From Mycobacterium sp. 852002-51163_SCH5372311 (lineage in GTDB: Bacteria > Actinomycetota > Actinomycetes > Mycobacteriales > Mycobacteriaceae), in contig NZ_LZIJ01000100.1 in assembly GCF_001667115.1 (NCBI RefSeq), positions 1 through 64,000 on the forward strand: 64,000 nt of DNA, written 5' to 3'. Both the position numbers and the translations under genes were made by a program. A model generated the notes under the pieces. That model was not told the DNA's origin. It saw only the letters and a list, made by a program, of their open reading frames with translations, and did not search any database. Below are positions 35,001 through 42,995 of the stretch, in pieces (within the stretch, counting starts at the first letter, position 1; every line of letters starts with the position of its first letter).

Positions 35001-35357
35001 CGGGCCGACGTAGTTGCCCTCATCACGGAGCCGGACCTCGCCGGTGTGCATCCCGATGCGCAGCCGGATCGGCGCCAGCGGCGCGCGTTGCAGGTCCAGC
35101 GCGCAAGCCAGGGCGTCGGAGGCGCGGCCGAACGCGATCACGAAGCTGTCGCCTTCGCCCTGTTCGACCGGGCGCACACCATCGTGGGCGGCGACCGCCT
35201 CAGACACCACCTGGTCCAAGCGCGCGAGGGCGGCCGTCATTTCATCGGGCCGGGTTTCCCACAGCCGCGTCGAGCCCTCGACGTCGGCCAGCAGCAACGT
35301 CACCGTTCCGGTCGGTAGTTCGTTCACGCCAACGTCATTCCACTCGGTTGTGCTCAT
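32064..35357 (-). CDS. Large multidomain regulator: cyclase-like, AAA/NB-ARC ATPase, TPR, LuxR HTH
   Basis: A 1097-residue protein. Residues 15-190 form a class III adenylate cyclase domain (TLLLADVEGSTRLWE with metal Asp, then GEGDSFVIAFGRASDALA). The purine-specifying Lys seen in true adenylate cyclases is not visible, so activity is uncertain. Next is a P-loop ATPase of the AfsR/NB-ARC kind (TLTGTGGVGKTRLATQ, LVVLDNCEHLLDA), then about 450 residues of TPR-like helices, and a C-terminal LuxR helix-turn-helix (NKDIATRLFVSPRTVQAHLT). M. tuberculosis has relatives (Rv0386, Rv1358, Rv2488c). The ATG at 35357 (MSTTEWND) is preferred to one 14 codons upstream. Signal and targets are unknown. Confidence 0.87.
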   Translation of the reverse strand: MSTTEWNDVGVNELPTGTVTLLLADVEGSTRLWETRPDEMTAALARLDQVVSEAVAAHDGVRPVEQGEGDSFVIAFGRASDALACALDLQRAPLAPIRLRIGMHTGEVRLRDEGNYVGPTINRTARLRDLAHGGQTVLSGTTESLVVDQLPGGATLIDLGSHPLRDLPRPERVVQLCHPGLQNDFPPLRTAGTVVAHNLPAQLTSFVGRQSEMSSLRDALAANRLVTLTGTGGVGKTRLATQVAEAVAREFAAGVWYVDLAPITVPEVVALTVSRALGLPDQPGRSTMDTLLRFVRDRQMLVVLDNCEHLLDASAEVVTALLGGASNLKVLATSREPLLVAGEATWQVPSLSVGDEAVELFTDRARLAQADFTMTDDTVATVTEICRRLDGMPLAIELAAARVRALSLTDIVDSLHDRFRLLTGGSRTAVRRQQTLRASVDWSHALLTDTERILFRRLAVFLGGFDLDAARAVAGADGVERYQVLDQLSLIVDKSLVVAEKTSGSTRYRLLETVRQYAQEKLGESGEADAMRSRHRDYYTSMAAVLDAPARSDYEQRVEQAEIEMDNLRSAFGWSMENADTEQALALASSLQPLWTSRGRLREGRAWFDTVFADARSDIAKVAAAVRVRALVDKALLDCWSGTTASLDQAEEAVAMAREVDDPALLARALAAYSWSTGYGHGPEVAQPFFAEAIDLTRTLGDSWRLSQILSYQAFVAIVGGDPVAARAAAEEGCALTDAIGDRVYSRQCHQALAFALLMQGALTDAVAEFSALSAAAEAANEDLFKPGTFQGLGLALSYQGQVVAARTAAQAGIQAAADLGEFLPGMGYTALANAELAAGDVAAAYEASETARRCLSHQPYAATSHTAHVLTKVALAMGDSDAARRYADEAIAATKGWHLAVALTTRARVSIAEGRREDAERDAYDALATAATGQIYVTLPDIFEVIAALRADAGSHQHAARILGAAKALRDRMGAVRFKIYDADHDACVRLLREAMGESEFDAAWSEGATLSTEDAITYTQRGRGERNRPASGWASLTPAENDVVRLVCEGLGNKDIATRLFVSPRTVQAHLTHVYTKLGIASRVQLVQEAARQSG

Positions 35358-35442
35358 GCTAGCCAGCATGCGGTCAGACGCGGCGCAGAACATCAGCAAA
35401 ATGGCTAATAGCGGCGGACGCGCGCGGGCCTTGACTACGCGC

Positions 35443-36162
35443 TCAGCACCCGAGTTGGTTGGCGAGGTCGAGGAAATCGGACGCGTTGATGTCGAACTCG
35501 TCGGAATAGTCGACGTCGGCGGCGCCGTCTGCGCCGAACTCCAGCGGTCGTGCGACGAAGCCCGTACGGAATCCGAGACGGGCAGCGGCGCGAATGTCGT
35601 ACTTGTGGCTCGCCACCATCATGATCTCGGCAGGGTTCAGACCGAGATAGGTCGCGGCCATCCGGTAGATCGCGGGGTCCGGCTTGAAGACCCCGGCCAT
35701 TTCGGCGGCGAAAATCGCGTCCCACGGCAAGCCCGCGCGTTTGGAGACGTTGACCACCGCGGAAACATCCGCGTTCGACAGGGTCGCCAGTGTGTACTTC
35801 GATTTCAGACGAGTCAGTCCGGGGACCGCATCGGGCCAAGGCTTCAGGCGCTGCCAGGCCAAGGTGAGCTCTCCTCGTTCGTCATCCGAAAGTCCGGTGA
35901 TGCCGTACTCCTCGCGTATCGTGTCCAGCGCGTTGCGATAAATCGAGTGCACCGAGACCCATTTGTCGCCGGTGGCAGAGTCCAATGCGGCGAAATATTC
36001 TGCGCGCCAACGCCGTACCAGCTCTGGCCAATTGACGTTCGGCCACCGCCCGTTGCTGATCCGCTCCGCTTCGCCGCACACGGTCGAATGAAAGTCCGTT
36101 GCCGTGCCTTGCACGTCGAACAACAACGCCTTGAGTGCGTGCCCCGAAACCACTTGTGCCAC
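35443..36162 (-). CDS. HAD-superfamily hydrolase, haloacid dehalogenase type II-like
   Basis: A 239-residue HAD enzyme. The nucleophile Asp16 is in LLFDVQGTATDF, where the second Asp of HAD phosphatases is replaced by Gln, as in L-2-haloacid dehalogenases. Motif II is ATLSNADV, and the motif III/IV Lys and Asp are in GVFKPDPAIY and MVASHKYDIRAA. The last keeps HxxD, as in dehalogenases. It may act on 2-haloacids or related acids; not proven. It is co-directional with and 85 bp upstream of the LuxR regulator. Confidence 0.8.
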   Translation of the reverse strand: MAQVVSGHALKALLFDVQGTATDFHSTVCGEAERISNGRWPNVNWPELVRRWRAEYFAALDSATGDKWVSVHSIYRNALDTIREEYGITGLSDDERGELTLAWQRLKPWPDAVPGLTRLKSKYTLATLSNADVSAVVNVSKRAGLPWDAIFAAEMAGVFKPDPAIYRMAATYLGLNPAEIMMVASHKYDIRAAARLGFRTGFVARPLEFGADGAADVDYSDEFDINASDFLDLANQLGC

Positions 36163-36217
36163 TCTAGCTTACGCATTGGGTTTCGACGCGCGTCGTCCCT
36201 GTTAGCAAAACGGTCGG

Positions 36218-37390
36218 TCAGCCCCGCCGTCCGGCCCGTTCGGCGAACGCGTCGAGCGCGGCGAGCACTTCAGGAGACCGCCACACTCGGTTGCGGGGCC
36301 CACTGGTCGTCTCGACAAGAATTCCCGCCTCGGTGAGCGGGTTGAGGTAGCGGTGAGCGTTGGTGGATTCGATGCCCAACTCCTGCGCAAGCAGCGCAGC
36401 GTTGACGACCGGGCGGTGAGTCAACAAATCAGCGACCCTCCACACCGCCGAGTCGGACCGCGCGGTGATCACGTCGTTCCAGTTCTCCCGGATACCGCGA
36501 ATATCGGCGATCAGCTGACGTCCGTTCGCGACAGCCAGGACGCTGGCCCGTGAGAAGCGCTCGACAATCGGCGCGGCGTCACCGTCGCGGTAGGTAGTCA
36601 GCGCGGCGAAGTATGCATTCGTGTCGGCCAACAGCCCCGCCGAGAGCGGAACCGTCACCTGGCGGGTCAGGCCCCTGTTGCGCAGCATGGCTTGCACCAG
36701 TGCGCGGCCCGTGCGTCCGTTCCCGTCGGTGAAGGGGTGAATGGTCTCGAACTGTGCATGCGCGACCGCGATCTGCGGCAGTGTCGGAACGTCGTCGCGC
36801 TGCGCGAAGGCGATTAGGTCGCGGATCGCGCCGGGCAGCAGCTCGTGGCGCGGGCCGACGAATGTCGCGCCAATAGGGGTGGAGCCGCCACCGATCCACA
36901 CTGGCTCGGTACGGAATTCGCCTGGCGTATGGCGCGGCTCATTAGCCATTAACGCGCGGTGCATCGCCAGAATGGCGTCGGCGTCAACAGTGTCGGACAG
37001 GGCGACCGCTGCTTGCATGGCAGCGGTGTTGGCGACGATCATCTCAGCGTTGCGCTTGGCCTTGCCACCGGGCAGCTCGGCTTCGGCTATGGCGCGGGCT
37101 GATGCGGTCAGGTTCTCGATTTGCGAGCTGGCGGCTGACTCTGACCGCAGCAACACGGCAGCGAATGGTGCGATTTCACCTCCGAGTTCGGCGTCGAACC
37201 GAGTGATCTCGCGGCTGGCGGACTCGGCTTCTGTGAACACGGAGGGCGGCAAGTCGAGGACCAGGTCGGCAATCTCGGCCGGCACGGCGGGGTGATAGGT
37301 CCGGTATTTCGGCAGCGCCGCGCTCACGTACCGCGCCCCCTCTGGTTCCCAACGAACGTTTTCGTAGGTGATGGCGCGAAGTGAAGTCAC
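36218..37390 (-). CDS. Fic-domain adenylyltransferase with N-terminal inhibitory helix
   Basis: A 390-residue Fic protein. The catalytic motif HPFTDGNGRTGRAL is intact, so AMP transfer from ATP to a target hydroxyl is expected. An N-terminal helix carries SSQIEN, the (S/T)xxxE(G/N) inhibition motif, which keeps such enzymes off until released. The C-terminus is a winged-helix domain (LAQELGIESTNAHRYLNPLT), which suggests DNA binding or self-regulation. The GTG at 37390 begins the conserved N-terminus; AT-rich promoter-like DNA (TATATGACTAAAT) lies just before it. No separate antitoxin gene is present. Confidence 0.85.
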   Translation of the reverse strand: MTSLRAITYENVRWEPEGARYVSAALPKYRTYHPAVPAEIADLVLDLPPSVFTEAESASREITRFDAELGGEIAPFAAVLLRSESAASSQIENLTASARAIAEAELPGGKAKRNAEMIVANTAAMQAAVALSDTVDADAILAMHRALMANEPRHTPGEFRTEPVWIGGGSTPIGATFVGPRHELLPGAIRDLIAFAQRDDVPTLPQIAVAHAQFETIHPFTDGNGRTGRALVQAMLRNRGLTRQVTVPLSAGLLADTNAYFAALTTYRDGDAAPIVERFSRASVLAVANGRQLIADIRGIRENWNDVITARSDSAVWRVADLLTHRPVVNAALLAQELGIESTNAHRYLNPLTEAGILVETTSGPRNRVWRSPEVLAALDAFAERAGRRG

Positions 37391-37453
37391 TGCCGTAGTC
37401 TAACCTCACTTATATGACTAAATGAAGTTTATGGGGTCGATTGGCTTCACTTA

Positions 37454-37513
37454 GCGAGCAGACGCAAAAGCACGCGAAATCGGCCAATTTTCGGTGCTTT
37501 TGTGTCTACTCGC
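37454..37513. terminator. GAGCAGACGC-family hairpin upstream of fic / after the STPK gene
   Basis: Left arm GCGAGCAGACGCAAAAGCAC (37454-37473) pairs with 37494-37513, which has two transitions away from perfect complementarity. It lies 4 bp after the stop of the minus-strand kinase gene and some 60 bp upstream of the fic start, so it can end kinase transcription. Confidence 0.72.
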
Positions 37514-37517
37514 CGAG

Positions 37518-39089
37518 TTACCAGAGGTAGACAACAGCGTCTTGTCCGCCTGTGCACTTGATCCACGGATTGGAGCCGTCGCCTGCGCACTGCATGAGGA
37601 AGTTGCGGGAATTGATCGGGTCGCAACTGACGCCCGCGAGGCCGCTGCAAGCAACAGCGCCCGGCGCCGACACGGTCCGCGCCGCGAGGCTCGCATTGCC
37701 GTATGTGCCCCAATACGCGGTGAGCACGGAATTGGCGAAGAAGCAGGAAGTTCGGGATGACCCGCGCCCGGCACGCGTTCCGAATCCGGTCCTGTCCGGC
37801 AGTTGAAGAACGTCGCACGTTTTGCGGTCGGGACTTGCGTCCGGTCCGGTCATGAACGGCGGAGGTACGTTCCCGCTGGGCAGCGACTCGGTCGAAGTCA
37901 GGGGCGACTGGATTCCACTCGACGCGACCGAAGGGGATCTGGCCGAGCTCGAAGGCTCTGCGGTCGGAGCCGGCGTCGAATTCATCTTTGCGAGAAGACC
38001 GATGATGATGCCGACCGCTCCGAGAACAAGCGCAGCCGCGACGGCAATGACGGTCGGCAGCACCCACCGTGACCCGCCGCGCCTTTCGCTGTAGGCGACC
38101 GGGGCAACTTCCGTTGGCGCCGAATCGGGGCCGGATGGTGGGAAGTATTGCGGCGCGGACGATCTGGGCTGCGGCGATGGCCGCTGTGCCGGCGGCCGTT
38201 GCTGCGCCGCCGGCCGCGACGTCCACTGGGTCGGCGCTGCTTCCGGCATGGCGGTTTGGGTGCCGGTGCCCCGCAATGCCCGAGTGGCCGCGCGCCCCAA
38301 TGCGCCCGCGCTCCCGTACCGATCGTCTGGTTCTTTGGCCATGCCTCGGGCGATGACTTCGTCGAAGGCCGGCGGGACGCTCGGATTCGTGACACTCGGT
38401 CGAGGCGGTGCTGCCGTCAGGTGCGCCGCGATCACGGCCTGCTGGCTGCCGGTCGCGAATGGCAGTGCGCCCGTCAGGCATTCGTAGAGCACACAGGCCA
38501 GCGAGTAGATGTCGACGGCCGGGGTGATCTCCTTGTCGCCGAATCGTTCCGGCGCCATGTAGGCCCATGAGCCGATCCGGGCACCGGCCTGCGTCAGGCG
38601 GGTATCGCCGATCACCTCGGCGATGCCGAAGTCGACCAGGTACGCGAAATCGGCTGGTGTGACGAGGATGTTCTGTGGCTTGACGTCGCGATGGATCAGC
38701 CCGTCGGCGTGCGCCGCGTCGAGTGCCGCGGCGATTTGACTGACGATGGAGACGGCTCGCTCCGGATCGAGCGGCTGCTCTTCGAGAATGGTCTGCAAGT
38801 CGGTCCCGCGGACCAGCCGCATGTCGATGAACAGGCAACCGTCGATCTCACCGACGCCATGGATCGGGATGACATGCGGTTCTTGAAGTTTCGCCGCGGC
38901 GCGTGACTCTCGCTCGAATCGCAGGCGGTACCTGCGGTCATCCGCGTACTGACTTTTGATGATCTTCAGTGCGACGGTTCTGCCGATCTCGTTGTCATAC
39001 GCCTCATAGACTTCGCCCATTCCGCCTTTGCCGACAACGCCGACGATCTTGTACTTGCCGAATGTCGTACCGACACGCGAATCGGCCAC
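37518..39089 (-). CDS. Receptor-type Ser/Thr protein kinase (PknE/PknH-like) with Cys-rich extracellular domain
   Basis: A 523-residue transmembrane kinase. The cytosolic kinase domain (about residues 10-270) has GKGGMGEVYEAY, VALKI with the ATP-binding Lys, HRDVKPQN, DFGIAE and YMAPERF. A Pro/Gln-rich linker follows, then a helix at about 343-366 (VLPTVIAVAAALVLGAVG), and an external domain of about 150 residues with six Cys, including GVSCDPINSRNFLMQC. The GTG at 39089 is 6 bases after GGAGGAG. It is the last gene of a run with a beta-lactamase-like protein and an amidase, so it may sense cell-wall state. Confidence 0.87.
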   Translation of the reverse strand: MADSRVGTTFGKYKIVGVVGKGGMGEVYEAYDNEIGRTVALKIIKSQYADDRRYRLRFERESRAAAKLQEPHVIPIHGVGEIDGCLFIDMRLVRGTDLQTILEEQPLDPERAVSIVSQIAAALDAAHADGLIHRDVKPQNILVTPADFAYLVDFGIAEVIGDTRLTQAGARIGSWAYMAPERFGDKEITPAVDIYSLACVLYECLTGALPFATGSQQAVIAAHLTAAPPRPSVTNPSVPPAFDEVIARGMAKEPDDRYGSAGALGRAATRALRGTGTQTAMPEAAPTQWTSRPAAQQRPPAQRPSPQPRSSAPQYFPPSGPDSAPTEVAPVAYSERRGGSRWVLPTVIAVAAALVLGAVGIIIGLLAKMNSTPAPTAEPSSSARSPSVASSGIQSPLTSTESLPSGNVPPPFMTGPDASPDRKTCDVLQLPDRTGFGTRAGRGSSRTSCFFANSVLTAYWGTYGNASLAARTVSAPGAVACSGLAGVSCDPINSRNFLMQCAGDGSNPWIKCTGGQDAVVYLW

Positions 39090-39158
39090 GGTCACCTCCT
39101 CCCGCACGGGCAATATGCGGCTCGTCGCCGAGGAATTTGCGGCGCAACGGTGTTCATG

Positions 39159-40133
39159 TCACTCACCGCACTTTCCGGCGGGCAGCGACCCGTAATGTTG
39201 CGTCAGCCAGTGCGCTACCTCACCGAGAGCCTTTGTGCCGTCGTTGAATTGCCCCGAAGCAGGTTCCGCGGCGATCGCCACCGCGATCTTTCCCGTCGGG
39301 GTGATGAGGATACCGATCTGTCGCACAAGGTAATTGCCGGACGGCGACGGACCCCATCCTCCTTTGAACTGAGTGCCCGGAATATCTCCGATCCCCCAAG
39401 TCTGGTTGGCCACGACCTGCCCCATCAGAGCGAATATCGGGTCGTTCTTGCTGTTGCAGGCGGCGCTGGCGAGGAACCGGACTTGATTGGTAAGCGACCA
39501 ATCGGTCTGCCCGAAAGCGGTATACGGCGGCCGCACCCGTTTCCACTCGACGGTGGTCGGATCGCCGGTTTCCCGCAAAACCTGTTCGACCTTTTGGCCG
39601 GCCGTTTGTGGCTCACCGAGTTGAGCCCAGACGCTTTCGGCTGCCGCGTTGTCGGATTCGGTGATGGCGGCTCGCATCGCGTCGGTAACTTGAGGGGGGT
39701 TTTGCTGCCGATATGCCGCGATGACCAGCGGCACTTTGATCGTCGACCAGGCCTTTCCCTCTTTCCACTCCCCCAACGTCGTGAGGTTTTGGCCGCCCCC
39801 GACGGCACCGACGACAACGCCCAGTTTGGCGTTCACTCTGGCCTGCAAGGCGGCGAACTCTGCGGTCAACGGGTCGCTGGACGACGGCGGCGAGCTCGCT
39901 GCGGGCGCTGACGGTTGGGACGCCGCCGGGCCGGGCGGTTTGGTCGGCGTTTGGTTTGACGGCTTCGCGGCGGGTCGTGGCGCGTGGTGGTAAGTGAAAA
40001 CGGCGGCGAACGTCACGATCGCGGCCATCACGATCAGCGTCGCACCAATTGCGATCGCACGTTTTCCCCGCCAGGTTCGGCGCGGTTCGGGAGTTCGGCT
40101 GTGCCGGCCACCGGGCTTTCCGGTGACCGTCAT
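39159..40133 (-). CDS. Membrane-anchored class A beta-lactamase / PBP-like serine protein
   Basis: A 324-residue protein with a basic N-terminus and one signal-anchor helix (IAIGATLIVMAAIVTFAAVF, about residues 26-45), then a Pro/Ser-rich linker and an external serine-hydrolase domain. The nucleophile is in STIK (SxxK), the second motif is SDN (ESDNAAAE), and KGG replaces KTG. I cannot find the deacylating Glu of class A lactamases, so it may bind rather than destroy beta-lactams or act on peptidoglycan. It lies 69 bp upstream of the kinase and 81 bp downstream of the amidase, all on one strand. Confidence 0.78.
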   Translation of the reverse strand: MTVTGKPGGRHSRTPEPRRTWRGKRAIAIGATLIVMAAIVTFAAVFTYHHAPRPAAKPSNQTPTKPPGPAASQPSAPAASSPPSSSDPLTAEFAALQARVNAKLGVVVGAVGGGQNLTTLGEWKEGKAWSTIKVPLVIAAYRQQNPPQVTDAMRAAITESDNAAAESVWAQLGEPQTAGQKVEQVLRETGDPTTVEWKRVRPPYTAFGQTDWSLTNQVRFLASAACNSKNDPIFALMGQVVANQTWGIGDIPGTQFKGGWGPSPSGNYLVRQIGILITPTGKIAVAIAAEPASGQFNDGTKALGEVAHWLTQHYGSLPAGKCGE

Positions 40134-40214
40134 GGTCGGCGCCTATCGCGGCGTATTGCTGACATCGTGAGTTGACGATGCGTCACTTCAGCATTTGATG
40201 TCAACGTACGACCG

Positions 40215-40988
40215 CTAGCCGGTGCCTGCTTTCGCGCCGAGAAAGGTCGTTATCCCTTTGACGACCGCCGCGGCATATTGCGCCCGGCCGTCCGCGCTTT
40301 CGATCTTGGCGGCGTCCTCGGCGTTTCGCATATTGCCGAGTTCGACGAGAATCGCCGGGTACTCCGCCAGGTTCAAGCCGGCCAGATCCGCGCGCCCATA
40401 CAGCCCGTCGGAGCCGATGTAGTTGGCCGGTTGCATACCGGAGGCGGCCAACGCATCGCGCATCGTATGCGCCAACTGGATCGCGGGACCGGATTGGGCG
40501 CCGTTGAGCGGCGGGCTGGAGTAGTTCACGTGGAATCCGTGACCGGACGGTGGTCCGCCGTCGGCGTGGATGCTGACAATCGCGTCCGGATGCATCGCGT
40601 TCCCCAGCGCCGCACGCTGATCGACGCACGGTCCCACCGAGCTGTCGTTATCCCGCGACAGCTGTGTGCGTACCCCGAGCTCGTTGAGCGCCGCCGCTAT
40701 CCGCCCGACGACGTCCCAGGTGAACGCATGCTCTGGATAGCCGCTGCTGGTAGTCGTCCCCGACGTGTTGCATTGCTTGGTTCCGCCGCGGCCGTTGGGA
40801 ACTTGGCGGCTTATCGAAGCGTCGACCACCCCGTTGTGGCCGGGGTCGAGGAAAACCGCCATCCCGGCAATGCCGGCCGTAGCGCGTGGGGGGTCAATCG
40901 ACATGGCGCCCAGTATGACCGGCGCGACACCGGCAAATTTCAGGATGCCGCGCCTGGTAACCGGTCGCAGGCCGTACGGATCGCTCAC
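40215..40988 (-). CDS. N-acetylmuramoyl-L-alanine amidase (Ami1/Rv3717-like)
   Basis: A 257-residue zinc amidase that cleaves the amide between MurNAc and the peptide stem. Zinc ligands are His in FLDPGHNG, Glu in PEHAFTW and His in SIHADGG; the catalytic Glu is in LVELGNMRN. The N-terminus has twin arginines (VTRRGILKFAGVAPVILGAM), which suggests Tat export, with cleavage near ATA. A Cys pair (KQCNTS and GPCVDQ) is where the Rv3717 disulfide is. It is first in the minus-strand group with the beta-lactamase-like protein and the kinase. Confidence 0.88.
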   Translation of the reverse strand: MSDPYGLRPVTRRGILKFAGVAPVILGAMSIDPPRATAGIAGMAVFLDPGHNGVVDASISRQVPNGRGGTKQCNTSGTTTSSGYPEHAFTWDVVGRIAAALNELGVRTQLSRDNDSSVGPCVDQRAALGNAMHPDAIVSIHADGGPPSGHGFHVNYSSPPLNGAQSGPAIQLAHTMRDALAASGMQPANYIGSDGLYGRADLAGLNLAEYPAILVELGNMRNAEDAAKIESADGRAQYAAAVVKGITTFLGAKAGTG

Positions 40989-41043
40989 CGCGCGATGGTA
41001 ACAACCACGTCGTCGACGCGCCCTTCATGCCGTGGTGACGGCG

Positions 41044-41391
41044 CTATGGGTCGCGGCCAGACCGCGCGATAGGTCGCTTCACCGCGTCCAGCGCCGGATA
41101 CAGATAGTGCATGAGTTTGGCGCCTTCGATGCCGTAAATCCCACGGTCGTCGCCTTGCAGCACCCAATCGTGCTGCTCGTCGGCGCGGGCGGCGAGCGCA
41201 TTCGCATATTGCGCGTATTCAGCTACGCGTTCTCGATGCCAGCGCGCGATGGCCCGCCCGAGGAAGAAGAGGCCGACCAGCACCAGCGCCCCGACAATCC
41301 ACCAGAAGAATTTGACGATGATGGCGATGAGGAACAACACGCCCAGCACGCCACCGAACCCGCCGTTCGCGTTCGCCTTGGAAGCACTCAT
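41044..41391 (-). CDS. Small membrane protein of unknown function
   Basis: A 115-residue protein with a Gly-rich N-terminus, a hydrophobic hairpin (about residues 12-46, GVLFLIAIIVKFFWWIVGAL and following) and a soluble C-terminal part rich in charged and aromatic residues (ADEQHDWVLQGDDRGIYGIE). It looks like a small two-helix envelope protein. 55 bp separate it from the amidase gene downstream, so the two may be co-transcribed. No family name recognised. Confidence 0.7.
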   Translation of the reverse strand: MSASKANANGGFGGVLGVLFLIAIIVKFFWWIVGALVLVGLFFLGRAIARWHRERVAEYAQYANALAARADEQHDWVLQGDDRGIYGIEGAKLMHYLYPALDAVKRPIARSGRDP

Positions 41392-41436
41392 GCCCGCAAG
41401 CTACTCAGGGGCACCGACAGAATTGGTGTCAGCGAT

Positions 41437-41631
41437 TCAGTGCCGGCAGATTCGTTTCCCCTGATAAATCACGCACTGCTGGTAGACGGCCGGATGCACC
41501 ACGTCGCTGCGGGATTGGCAGGCCTTGTCGGCGCAGGCAGACTGCGCGTCTGCGCTCGCCATTGCAGGCCAGCCGAACAAGACACATGCCGCAACAGGCG
41601 TCACGCAGGCCATACGCAGCTTACGCAACAC
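41437..41631 (-). CDS. Small secreted Cys-rich protein
   Basis: A 64-residue protein with a signal peptide (MACVTPVAACVLFGWPAMAS, cleavage after ASA) and a mature part of about 37 residues with four Cys (ACADKAC, QQC, RICRH), likely two disulfides. The start is a GTG at 41631; no strong Shine-Dalgarno is seen. Mycobacteria have many such small secreted peptides of unknown function. It is divergent from the acyl-CoA-dehydrogenase-like gene across a 190-bp gap. Confidence 0.6.
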   Translation of the reverse strand: MLRKLRMACVTPVAACVLFGWPAMASADAQSACADKACQSRSDVVHPAVYQQCVIYQGKRICRH

Positions 41632-41785
41632 AGTCGATGTCTTCCCTTACGCGGCGGTTTGACCAAGTCGGAGCATACGTCACGGCGGACATTATGAGTA
41701 CCGGTACACGCGCCGCTCGGGCAAGTGCTACCGCGGCAGTTAACTTTCGGTGGCGCAACGGGTTAGCTGGCAGCAAACATCGCTC

Positions 41786-41808
41786 GTATGTACATACAAA
41801 ATAGTATG
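41786..41808. promoter_or_regulatory. Palindromic operator before the acyl-CoA-dehydrogenase-like gene
   Basis: GTATGTACATAC (41786-41797) is a perfect 12-bp palindrome, and its right half pairs again with GTATG at 41804-41808, giving three half-sites in 23 bp. TAGTAT (41802-41807) is a likely -10, 14 bases before the ATG, so a repressor here would block the promoter. The TetR at 42996 is the nearest candidate. Confidence 0.6.
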
Positions 41809-41821
41809 GTACGGTGACGGC

Positions 41822-42991
41822 ATGTCGCTGGTCGATAGCCGTCCGACGTATGGGATTACCGACGAGTTCGTCGCTCGCCTCGCGGAGCGGGCGGAGGAGG
41901 CCGAGCGGCTGCGCCGCCTGCCCGCGGCGACGGTCAGCGAGTTCAGACAAACGGACATGCTCCGCCTGCTGCTCCCTTGCCGCTACGGCGGCATTCAAGC
42001 ATCGTTTCCCGAACTGCTGCAACCGATTCGGCGAATGGCGCACGGATGCCCGTCGAGCGCCTGGACACTGGGGTTCTACGCGCTGCACAACTGGATGCTG
42101 TCGTTGTTCGACCCGAAGCTTCAGGACGAAGTCTTCGCCTCCGGACCCATCCTGGCGCCGGCTCCCCTGGCCCCGACCGGCCGTGGCACCCCGGCCGATG
42201 GCGGTGTACGCCTGAGCGGTCGCTGGTCGTGGGCGACCGGTTCGATGGACGCGGACTGGGTGATCGTCGGCGCGCTCATCGAGCGAACAGACCGGATCGA
42301 TCCGGCGCTCGTGGTGGTGCCCGCCGACGAGGTCGCGGTCGACGATGTCTGGCACACCGCGGGCATGCGCGGCACCGGTTCCCACGATGTCGTCGTGACC
42401 GACGTCATCGTGCCCGAGCACCGCATTGTCGCCGTGGCCGACATCTACGGCGGCACCTCGCCCGGCGCACGCGAGCACGGGGTGCCCACCTACCGGTGGC
42501 CAATGGTTCCCGCACTCGCACTCGTGGCATCGATGCCGGTGCTCGGGGCCGCCGAACGGGTGACGGAACTCTTTGCCGAACGGCTGAGCGCCCGCGTGTT
42601 GGCGTATAGCGGCGTGGCGCAGAAGGATCAGCCGTCGGCGCAGATCCGGCTGGCGAATGCCCGGGTGCGGCTGCGTGCCCTCAGCGCACTCGTCGCCGAA
42701 ACCGCCGACGGCATAGAGCAACTGGTTACCGAGGGCACCCGTGTTACCCGGTCGGTGCGCGCTGATGCACGGCTCGCCGCGGCCCACACCGTGCGCGAAT
42801 CCCGCGCGATCATCGCCGATCTACTCGAAGCTTCCGGTGCCAGCGCGCAATTCCTGTCGAACCCCATGCAGCGCTTCAAGCGTGACGTGGACATCGCCGC
42901 CGGGCACGTGGTGTTCGACTACGACATGAGTTGTGAACTGGCCGGCGCGCTGGCGATCGGCGCGAAGATCTCACCGATCGCGATGGTCTGA
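41822..42991 (+). CDS. Acyl-CoA dehydrogenase-fold flavin monooxygenase (HsaA-like)
   Basis: A 389-residue protein of the acyl-CoA dehydrogenase fold, in the branch of two-component flavin monooxygenases such as HsaA and p-hydroxyphenylacetate hydroxylase. Typical segments are RLPAATVSEFRQTDMLRLLL, the HGCPSSAWTLGFYALHNWML strip and RFKRDVDIAAGHVVFDYD. No flavin reductase partner is seen nearby. The enzyme likely hydroxylates an aromatic or steroid-like substrate. It is convergent with the TetR gene, and its promoter carries a strong palindrome (41786). Confidence 0.8.
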   Translation: MSLVDSRPTYGITDEFVARLAERAEEAERLRRLPAATVSEFRQTDMLRLLLPCRYGGIQASFPELLQPIRRMAHGCPSSAWTLGFYALHNWMLSLFDPKLQDEVFASGPILAPAPLAPTGRGTPADGGVRLSGRWSWATGSMDADWVIVGALIERTDRIDPALVVVPADEVAVDDVWHTAGMRGTGSHDVVVTDVIVPEHRIVAVADIYGGTSPGAREHGVPTYRWPMVPALALVASMPVLGAAERVTELFAERLSARVLAYSGVAQKDQPSAQIRLANARVRLRALSALVAETADGIEQLVTEGTRVTRSVRADARLAAAHTVRESRAIIADLLEASGASAQFLSNPMQRFKRDVDIAAGHVVFDYDMSCELAGALAIGAKISPIAMV

Positions 42992-42995
42992 CCAA

